64,000 nucleotides of DNA from contig OZ024794.1 of NCBI GenBank assembly GCA_964017045.1, forward strand, positions 25,663,340 through 25,727,339. The letters run 5' to 3'. Positions 55,346-64,000 of the stretch are shown here, piece after piece (the first letter of the stretch is position 1; each line of letters opens with the position of its first letter). Made by a program: the position numbers and the translations under genes. The notes under the pieces were generated by a model. The model ran no database searches. It saw only the letters and a program-made list of their open reading frames with translations, and had not been told where the DNA came from. This DNA is from Omphiscola glabra (taxonomy: Eukaryota; Mollusca; Gastropoda; Lymnaeidae).

Positions 55346-58344
55346 AGTGAAGGCTTGCTTTCCTATAGTTTCATCAAGTGTGAAACATTTGTCAATTCCT
55401 ATGTGCTGCACAGTTTGAGAACATTTAAAGTTTAAAAAGAAAGAATTTTTTTTTTGTTGTTAAGTTCTTATTTAATGTCATCTGAGAACTCTTTACTGTA
55501 GAGAAACATTTTTTTTGGGGGGTGGGGCTTGTCCTAGACAGTTAAATTTCAATATCTCCTTTTTTTTAGCTTAATATATTTGATTAACAGACCAAAATTT
55601 CCTATTTGAACATTTTTACATGAAGAGTAATCTAGGAATTAATTTAAGGGGAAGGTGTGTGTGGGGGGGATAAAAAGGTGAAAGAGGGAGTGGGGGAGGT
55701 TTTTTCATTTTGTTCAATTTGAAACGGGTTAAGTTACTGGTAATGATAATACTAAAAAATTGAGAACTTTTTATTGCTTGTTATAGATGTTGGGAATAAA
55801 ATGTTTGAAGTTTTAGACATATCCTTTTTTTCATCCCCTTTGCAGAAGTTATGAAATATTTTTCTACTTTTTACAGCTGTCAATATATTACTCTACAAGA
55901 CTGCAAGGTTGTTCTCCAACTTCTTTGAAATGGTGTTTATTTATAGCATCAATAGCCTTCATCATGCCAATTAGATTTTATGTTTATTAATGAATCATCA
56001 ATGGTTTATTTATTGAGGAGGTCGTAGAAATCATCAGCTGCTCTATAATTTGAACTTTTGCCCTGTGTGTGTGGCTTGTCAATACTCTCTACTCCTAATT
56101 TGTGCTCTCCAACATCATATGTTCATTCATTAATCACCATAGGGTGACTGTGATTATAGACTCATTTCATTTTTGTAAACTTTGGTCAGGTTTTTTTGGG
56201 GAGTTTTCTTTTAACAATCTCCAAGAAACATTGCAGTTTTTCAAATAATGTCATGTGGATCCACTTAAAGACCATCATATGTGTTCAAGAGTTTTGTGGC
56301 TCACTTAATGAAGCATCTTTACTTGTTGAGTATCATGTGTTTTAACAGGTTCCCGAGTCTGATAAAATAATTCTTTCAGGTAAACTGAAAATATATCATT
56401 AATGCTTGCATTGAATTTTAAAAGTCATGGCAGATATACAAACACATTTTTGTTATTTGTAGCAGATTTAATCCAGCATTTAATCTATTTTTAAAGTAAA
56501 ATTATTTCTTTTTACTTTTGTTTAATACATTTTTTTGACAAAACCTTGTTTCACATAAAAGGTTAGACACCATCCTAAATTCAAATGAACAGTGCAATAT
56601 TTTGAATTTAAACAAAAGTAGGGCTTACCATTTAACCAAATTAAAATAACTTAAATGATTTAGAGATTTATTTATTCTTTTGAAAATTCATTGTAACAAT
56701 GTAGTCTCGTCTGGCCCTCATTACCCCCCACGCCACAACTCGTATTTTATAAGTAGATATTGATATCGTACACTTGAATGTTGTAAGCTTAACAGCTATG
56801 TATTGTTGAAACTTATTAAATTCACACAACTTTTATAAACCTTTTGTCTTCTGGTCATTTTTCTTTTTTGTTTGTTTGGTTTTTTTTTTGTGTGTGAGGT
56901 GTTTGACTTTGGTCTGTTTAAATTGTTTCCTAAAACACAGTATTCCCAAACTCAGTTATACTTTATAGTACAGGTTCGTATGTTAAATAATAGCATTCAT
57001 GTGTATCAAGTTGCTTCTTGCATGCTTTTTTTTCCATGGTTCCAGCTAATGTTTGCAGTCAATGATCAGTCTTCACTGTGGTCAGCATCTCCCAAAACAT
57101 ATAAGTTATGTGGACACGTTTTGACACATGCGACAGGGACCGGTGCCAGATTTATTAAATACTTTTTTTTTTTTTTTTTTTTTTTTTGGATCTACCATAA
57201 TTCATGTTGTGGGGACCTGCACCGGTCCGCGAACCACCATTACTTACTTTCTGTCACAAATTGTTTGCTGCCCTCTTGGACACTACTTTCTCAGCTAAGT
57301 GCTATAATACTTTTTAATTTTTTGATATTGTTTAATTTTATTCGTTTTTTCTGTTTGTTCGCTGATGAAGGCTTCCTGCCGATACGTTCGTTGCTTTGGT
57401 GCGTTCCTTTTTTTCAGGTTTAACCTTACTGTTTTTTACTAATTTACTATTGAGAAACACTGGGCTACATGCTTTTTATCAACTGCTGTGGTCGACTTTT
57501 GTTTATAAATTTTGTTTTGGCCTAATCAATTCAGTTGCTGTAATGGCATTCAAGAATTTAAGTCTCTGGTTCAAATAATGTTACAATGCTGAACTTTTGG
57601 TACGGTACGTAGCTAAGCATTTAATCGATTAAAATTCAGTTGGTCCTCGATTTACCTGTTTTTAAACATTAGCTGATAATTTTCAAAACAGATAACAAGA
57701 GCACAAAATGAAAGGATAGACTTTAGACTAAAGTTTACAGATGCATGACATAGCTGCTCGTTGCAGGCCACCGTTTTCCTATTTCCATAGACCATACAAT
57801 ATGTGACTTGAAAAGCCTGTTCGCTGTAAGCTAATTCAGAATTACGAAAAGTTGGTATGTAATTTTATTTTTTAAAATTGTAGTTATTAATTGCGTATCT
57901 CATATTATGATCCTGCGTGGCCTTGCCTGATCATTGTGCAATCTGTTCGGCATCTTTTCACGGCAGTCTATACGGCAATCAAGACTCCAATTTAATGTGG
58001 ATCTCAATAATACTAATTGGATCAACGCCGTTGCACTTTCATTGGCTCGAAGTTGAAGTGTAGGCTGTGTTGAATTCGCCACAATTTCAAATAATGAAGC
58101 ATTTTGCGCATCACGTCACTTAATGAATCCTGGGGCTGACGTTTTCTTTTCAACAAATTTTCATTACATTCTTTTTTTCAGTTGGTTCGGGTAAAGAATT
58201 ACAATCAAATGAGCAGCCATCTGATTCGTGTAACTCACCAGAAGTTTTAGTATATGAACATGTGGTGGATTCCTGATTTACCAATCGATTGATCAATGGT
58301 CACATTTGAAATCTGACGTAAATTTTAAACAACGTTCAAAATAT
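55346..58344. other. AT-rich sequence with no gene
   Basis: The frame at 56872-57423 is driven by T runs and is not a protein. A GC-richer patch at 57130-57400 (GACCTGCACCGGTCCGCGAACC) is probably an old transposon of unknown family. Confidence 0.55.
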
Positions 58345-58512
58345 CGTTTTTCTTATAAATTCTTTATAATATGTGATATTGAGCAATAGGGCTGGGCTGA
58401 AAATTTGAAAAAACACACATACAAGTAATGCACTTTATAAGAATCCCAATTAGTGCTCCCCCTCCCCCAACGGTTCGTAACCGCACATTTTACACGCCCC
58501 TGAACTATATTA

Positions 58513-59597
58513 GGGGGTCGTCCATTAATTACGTCAACAATTTTTACGCAATATTTGACTCCCTCCAACTGTCAAACTTTCAATGACCCCCCTTTTTAAT
58601 TATGTCAACATTTTCTCTCCCCCCCCCCCAAAGAATTATAATATAAATAAATTTATATATACATTTTACTTTGTGCGGATCTAATTGAATGACACAAAAT
58701 TGTAGGAAAAATATTTTATTAAATCTTTAGCTTGTTAATCAAAAAGTTAAAAAGTGTTTACACTTAAATTTTATAATGCAGAATCAATTAAAAGGTTGTT
58801 AAAGACTAATCATCATTGTTTGTGGAAGTATAACATATGATTATTGTCAATATATCTGACAATTATTGTATAGTTTCTAGCTGCTATCATCTTCCCATGG
58901 AGTAGCCAGGTATTGATCCATCGTAACAATGGACATCAGGGACATCATGGACATCATCTATCTCCGTGCAGCTGCTCGCATTTGTCGGATCCTTTTTTGT
59001 TGAGGAGCAGGTGTTAATTTCTCATGCTCAAGAGGGCATTGTCAGTGCTGTTGAACATGCTTTTTCAACATGACTTGTGATGCAAAATAGATGTTACAGA
59101 TTTTGCAAAGCCGTCAAAGCCGCGATGTTATATCTGTTACTCACTTCACTTTCCATTAATTCTCAAATATCATTTGTCAATATCATTTATCTTAAATGCA
59201 CATGACACTTGAACCTTGTCCTTGTTCCATACCTGCAACATGAGCGAAAACATACCGCCCTAGTCATTTGCGACAAACAGAATCTACAGGTGAAGAGAGG
59301 CCAACTTTTGACTTCTCTTGCACTAACAAAGTGCCATCTGCAGTGCACAGACAGACATACATTAAATAAATCTTATAATGTTAAAAGTCTAAAAAATATA
59401 TGACTATTTAAACTCATTTACACTTATAAATTTTTTATAATAATGTAATAACAAGTCAATTTTTAATTTTAATAGAGAAAAAATGATTGTTGACGTCAAC
59501 TAATCTAAACACCTCCCTCCCCCTTGTCAACAACTGTCAAACAATTCCCCCACCACTACCCCCCCCTATTTTGTTAACATAATTAATGGACGCCCCT
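58513..59597. mobile_element. 1.1-kb DNA transposon nested in R1 copy 2
   Basis: The left end GGGGGTCGTCCATTAATTAC and right end (reverse complement GGGGCGTCCATTAATTATG) form an inverted repeat of about 25 bp, continuing GTCAACA/GTTAACA. It is flanked by TTA on both sides (58510-58512 and 59598-59600), or TA if the ends are shifted. R1 copy 1 supplies the empty site. No transposase ORF; a C2H2-like remnant lies on the minus strand at 59045-59107. Superfamily not assigned; a 3-bp TTA target would suit Harbinger types. Confidence 0.75.
59045..59107 (-). pseudogene. C2H2 zinc-finger-like remnant inside the nested transposon
   Basis: On the minus strand a frame reads CKICNIYFASQV then MLKKHVQQH and stop, exactly C-x2-C-x12-H-x3-H. 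A stop (TGA) lies just upstream, and a basic stretch RIRQMRAAARR lies just beyond the downstream stop. Chance is possible for a 21-residue match. Confidence 0.4.
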
Positions 59598-60074
59598 TTA
59601 ATATTCTAATGACACAACCGCTTTTACACCGCAGATTTATTTCACCAACAATTTGAGAAAAACAAAAGAAATATTACACACCAAACGCACTTGCGATATT
59701 TTTATATAGAATCTCATTTAGTCCAGTTATCGGCAATTTAATTTAGCCTTCACCTTGAAAACAGGGAATACTGATTTTGGAGGGTTGGGGGTGGGATTGA
59801 ACATTTAATCGAATGTGTTGTCATCGGCAAAAGGTCTATGTGCCAAGTTTCAGGTCGATAAATTGACGGGAATCTGATCAATTAGCCGTCCGAAGATTTT
59901 TGCCCGCCAACCAGCCAACAACAAACAAAAGTGAAGTTAATATAAGGGAATTTTTTTTTATTTCAAAAAGGCAACAACTGTACTATTTTATAAAAAAAAT
60001 ACCAATATCGGCTACCAGTACATTTGTTGTCGCTATTACAAAGCCCTTGATATATATTTATAAAGCAAAAACAT

Positions 60075-60360
60075 CACCAGCACCCCGGGTGGATGGTACT
60101 CGTTAACCTTGGACGGTAGCTCATCCAAGAGAAGGAAACTCTGAATTCAAAACCCGGAGATGGAGTCCCGAAAGGCGGATAACTTCGGTACAATGAAACA
60201 TTCCGACAACTACTGCGACGCCACTGGTGCCAAGCTGTAACATCCACATGATGTTCCCTCGGTGTCATCCAGCGGCGTGGAGAGAGGCGATTTGCTGTTG
60301 GGAACCAGAAGAATAACCCCAGGCCTTGTGGATTTCGTCCTGCGAATTCCACACCGTAGT
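60075..60360. mobile_element. GC-richer insertion of unknown family
   Basis: About 285 bp (GGATGGTACTCGTTAACCTT, CATCCAGCGGCGTGGAGAG) of composition unlike its neighbours. It looks like a retroelement fragment; no partner in this window. Confidence 0.35.
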
Positions 60361-61624
60361 CACCTTGTGACGGACGGAAAACAACATATACAGTGTATAT
60401 ATATTTATTTATTTATTTAAAAGTTGGGTAATTTGCAGCAAGCTTTTGCTTTAAACGGGCAATCCGGCATTGCGTCTACCAGGCAACCAGTCATCGGTTA
60501 TCGCCGATGCTAAATGCTGGTAAATTAGTTTGGTTTTACTTTTGGTGTCAGGTAACACCTAAAAAATCAAGACATTCATAAAGTTTTCATAAATATTTTA
60601 TTTTATTCTTAAACATTTTCCCATTTTGGATTAAGTTAATGTAGTATTAGTAGTATTTTTAGAAACTGTGACGCGAAACAACGAAGTCATTCCCAGGCCG
60701 CGTGTAAAATGGCCACAACAGTTTTTGCGTCATATTTCGAAGAGGTGCGAGGGAGTGAGTTCATAGTACCTATAATACCTGAGGCAATTTCGACCTCAAA
60801 TTAATGTTTTTAACATTAATTAAATAAAGATTTTTCAAAATTAGATTCTTTAAAAAAAAATAAAAAATGTGACGTCACAAATTTTTGACCCTCCCCTTTC
60901 CCCCTGTCACAAAGTGTCATAAATTCTCAACCAACTCCCCCCCCCCCCTCCCCGAGCGTGAGAACGACCCCTTTATGATTTAAGGTTGTCTAGGAATAAT
61001 GAGATTCTCTTATTTGAGATTTTTAAAAACCAAACCAACGTCCCATCAGCAAAAGGTTAAAATTGAAGTGATTTTGGCATGGTAACGGGATAAGGGAAAA
61101 GAAAGGAGAGAGGGGGGCAATTACTTGAACTACGTGGCTAAATATTTGAGCCAAATATAAAACCATTAGCTGACCCGCGGAACTTCCATTGGGCTCATTA
61201 ACACAGATGATCAGATCTGGTAGGCCTACCAATAGCCACACGCTCACCGGATTCCGATAATTAGGCTAAAGCATTGGCATTTGTAGGCTTCTATAGCAAC
61301 ATTCATTGAAAGTTCTGCCAGATTTCTATCAGGTGTGATCGTTTAAAAGTTGGAGGTTTTTTTGTTTTTTTTTTGGGGGGGGGGGGGGGGGTGACGAACT
61401 TTAAAGGGAATAGGTGGAACACGCATAGCAACTACCATGAGTGTTTAGAGAGCAAACAGTTTTTAAAAGTAAATTTTACAAATATATTTTTAAGAACCAA
61501 CTTTATAATTAAGATTAAGATAAAAAGTTTAGATGCTTGTTTAAGTGATAGTCCATGTCAAACGTTGACCAGGGTCATTAATAAAGGCGATCTATTTTTA
61601 AATCCTTTATTTTAACTTCGCATT

Positions 61625-61925
61625 TGTTGTGGGTGGCTGACTCCGGGAGGCAAAAATTTCCGAAAGGCTAATTGGCCCACTTCTAGCGAGCTGAAACTTG
61701 GCACATAGGCTCGTTGCCGACAGCAACACATTCTTTCAAATATACAGTCCCAACCCACAAAAATGTGCGGTTGCGAGCCTTGAGGGGGGGGGGGGAGGCA
61801 CTAATTGGGATTCTTATAAAGTGCGTTACTTGTATGCATGTTTTGTCAAATTTTCAGCCCCCGATTACTTGATGATACGTTTTATGAAGGATTTATATGC
61901 AAAACTTTGTTTTTAGAGGTTTTTT
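61625..61925 (-). mobile_element. dispersed repeat R1, copy 3 (inverted, internally deleted)
   Basis: Reverse complement of R1: GGGCTGAAAATTTGACAAAA, CAAGTAACGCACTTTATAAG, TGTGCCAAGTTTCAGCTCG, GGCCAATTAGCC. It lacks the middle present in copies 1 and 2. Confidence 0.78.
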
Positions 61926-62205
61926 AGTCTGTATTGTTAATTTATTGTACATTTAGTTCAGGGAACATAAACACGTAGCTGTAGGCGCAAAGCCTACTTT
62001 TATTTTATTATTATTTTTTTTTATTATTATATGTCAAGGCGGAGAGTTTAGGGAGTGACATGTCGCTTCTCTGAATAAAATTGATACTCTTGAGCACAGC
62101 CTTGCTTTAGATTTCGTTTGTTTTTATTTAAGCCAGACGTTTAATCATTTTGTGAAATTTTACCCAGTGCCATCTAAAGGCAAGGGCCCACCTGGGCAGT
62201 TTAGG

Positions 62206-62619
62206 CCTCACGCTTCTAGGGGACCTCACGCTTCTAGGGGACCTCGCGCTTCTAGGGGACCTCACGCTTCTAGGGGACCTCACACTTCTAGGGGACCTCA
62301 CGCTTCTACGGGACCTCACGTTTCTAGGGGACCTCACGCTTCTACGGGACCTCACGCTTCTAGGGGACCTCACGCTTCTGGGGGAACTCACGCTTCTGGG
62401 GGACCTCACGCTTCTTGGGGACCTCACGCTTCTGGGGGAACTCACGCTTCTAGGGGACATCACGCTTCTGTGGGACCTCACGCTTCTAGGGGACCTCACG
62501 CTTCTAGGGGACCTCACGCTTCTAGGGGACATCAAGCTTCTAGGGGACCTCACGCTTCCAGGGGACCTTACGCTTCCGGGGGACCTCACGCTTCTAGGGG
62601 ACCTCACGCTTATGGGTGG
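62206..62619. repeat. 18-bp minisatellite, 23 copies
   Basis: CCTCACGCTTCTAGGGGA units with scattered point changes. In frame it reads GPHASR repeats on plus and SVRSPR repeats on minus, both open because 18 is a multiple of three. No other gene evidence. Confidence 0.97.
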
Positions 62620-64000
62620 GGGGTTCCCTCTTGATATAATTGGACTGTATATATTCCAGGGGAGAATCTAAGCTGGAGCCAAAATCATACCCTCAAGGGG
62701 CACCGCAATCGTAATAAATGTATTATTATGTATGGCAGGTGCGAATGAGTCAGAGATGGCCCTGGGAGACATCATGTGTCATTTTGGCGTTGATGGATGC
62801 CCTGCCACTTCCAGAATGCCTAAAAATCCATTCCCCTCCACTACCACCCCGCCCCTCCACTGCCACCCCGAAAGAAATTGTCTGAAAGAAACACTGGTCG
62901 TAACGCATGGGTAAACCTATGCTCCAACTGCTTTTCCTAACTTTTGTTTAATAGGCTAGACCGCTAGAAAGAAATGGGGGCCTCAGTTCTTAACTTTGCT
63001 CGGTACCCCCGACGCTGTTAAGACGGCCCTGCTTTTACCCAGCGCTTTTAAGAGGGAGAAAACATAGAGACATACTTCCATTAAGTTAACGGTACCTCTC
63101 TGACCTTTGATATACATTGAGGGTTCTTGCCATCGATTACTTCATATCTGTCGATGCAATATCTCGTACTCAATATTGTTTGTAATGTCATTCTTTTATT
63201 CAAATCCACTACCCCCGCCTTCCCGTGTCATTTTGTTTCTGAATATACCATTGTATACGGAAGGTATGAAATAAAAATTTAAAACTCCACATATATAAAG
63301 ACCTGTAGTTTTTATTTTAGCACACAATTCCTCCCGGATCGTTCTTTCGTTTACCTCTAGGGATTCACTCGAAGCTTACTTTCAAAAAAGGAGGACAATT
63401 ATTCTACTGAGTTAAACGTGTTGATTTTAAATATTTTTTTCGCTGGTTTAAAATAAAATAAAAAATGGCCGTGTTCTCTCTACGTGACTTGGCCGTGATT
63501 TCTCCAACGACGCACTGTGGAACATCCACAAGTCCGCCAAGAGCTTGCCAAACACATTGACATGATTAATGGGGAAACTAAGCGTGCGGGTTTGAGCTCT
63601 TCCCAATAACCAGCATTGATTACCAATGCAGTTGATCTGTTTATGATGTATTTAAATAGCCTTTTTTTTTTTTTAATTGCTTTCATTGGTATTTTTTTTT
63701 TAAAATCCGGGCTCGATTTTTTAAGGATCTGATTCGTAAAATAAAACTAACCATAAAGCTCAGTGCCGGCAAATGTTTTAGCCAGGGATTTTATTGTTAA
63801 GTTTCGACAAGGCAAAAACAACCCAAATATTACGTCATATTCTTAAAGGGGTAAATGTTTTCCAATAATAGCCTGACTACTCTGTGGACGGACCCAAATG
63901 ACAGGAATGTAATATGAAAAATTACAAGCTTGTATCTACCTCTTTTCCGATCTCATGCAAGATTTATATTTATCATAACTCTAGGCTTACCTGATATGGT
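62620..64000. other. no recognised feature
   Basis: AT-rich sequence to the window end. The small frame at 63480-63686 (minus) has no recognisable product. Confidence 0.55.

Larger units (their letters stand above)
58345..59945 (+). mobile_element. dispersed repeat R1, copy 2, split by a DNA transposon
   Basis: The left part (58345-58512) and right part (59598-59945) join to give the R1 sequence of 50335-50905. The 1.1-kb block between them is a separate insertion. Confidence 0.8.

Noticed and set aside
54925..55411. Three overlapping minus-strand ORFs of 110-145 codons
   Set aside because: One 28-bp repeat read in three frames.
57358..57400. Hammerhead-ribozyme-like core CTGATGA, GGC/GCC stem, GATAC
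   Set aside because: The essential GAAA is GATA, and I could not pair convincing stems I and III. Possibly a decayed retroelement motif.
56872..57423. 183-codon Phe-rich ORF
   Set aside because: Driven by T runs; no domain, and it crosses a likely transposon patch.
62128..62634. Opposed 159- and 160-codon Arg/Ser- or His/Gly-rich ORFs resembling SR repeats
   Set aside because: Product of the 18-bp minisatellite on both strands; no flanking coding sequence.

Overview
The window looks like nuclear DNA from a mollusc, most likely a gastropod. It is AT-rich, its genes are spliced with GT-AG introns, and simple repeats, minisatellites and decayed transposons are dense. The organism call is inference: it rests on two animal genes, on I-type non-LTR retrotransposons, and on SPIN-like hAT elements, a family previously reported from a pond snail.

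Layout. (1) 1-21,300 is a transposon graveyard. Two related I-type non-LTR retrotransposons lie head-to-tail on the minus strand (3423-7490 and 7635-11050). They alternate with purine/pyrimidine arrays (996-3422, 7491-7634, 11051-11428). At least four more diverged non-LTR fragments follow (11455-14960, 15230-16637, 16863-17966, 21136-21304). Interleaved are pieces of two LTR retrotransposons: an LTR at 17025-17365, and a longer element at 17970-21135 whose integrase lies upstream of its reverse transcriptase. An 11-copy minisatellite has expanded inside that reverse transcriptase. hAT-type MITEs with 8-bp target duplications sit inside these relics. (2) 21,300-25,850 is intergenic, with a 24-copy 39-bp minisatellite. 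(3) 25,850-34,318 holds a UBE2R/CDC34-type ubiquitin-conjugating enzyme gene on the minus strand, with five coding exons, 236 residues and a possibly long 3' UTR. (4) 34,709-48,116 holds a PTPN9 (MEG2)-type CRAL-TRIO plus protein tyrosine phosphatase gene on the plus strand, with twelve coding exons and 695 residues. The two genes are head-to-head, with start codons 390 bp apart and a perfect CRE palindrome between them. (5) 48,117-64,000 has no recognisable gene. It holds the PTPN9 3' UTR, a piggyBac-like MITE, a second SPIN-like MITE, a repeat family with one copy split by a 1.1-kb DNA transposon, and 28-bp and 18-bp minisatellites.

Only the two host genes look intact. UBE2R-type E2s work with SCF/cullin-RING ligases to build Lys48 ubiquitin chains. 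PTPN9-type phosphatases bind phosphoinositides through CRAL-TRIO and act on secretory vesicles. Their shared promoter region suggests co-expression, not a shared pathway. The most unusual signals are the retrotransposon/pyrimidine-array composite, the integrase-first LTR element with a minisatellite inside its polymerase, the SPIN-like elements, and the enlarged PTPN9 linker with nuclear-localisation-like clusters.
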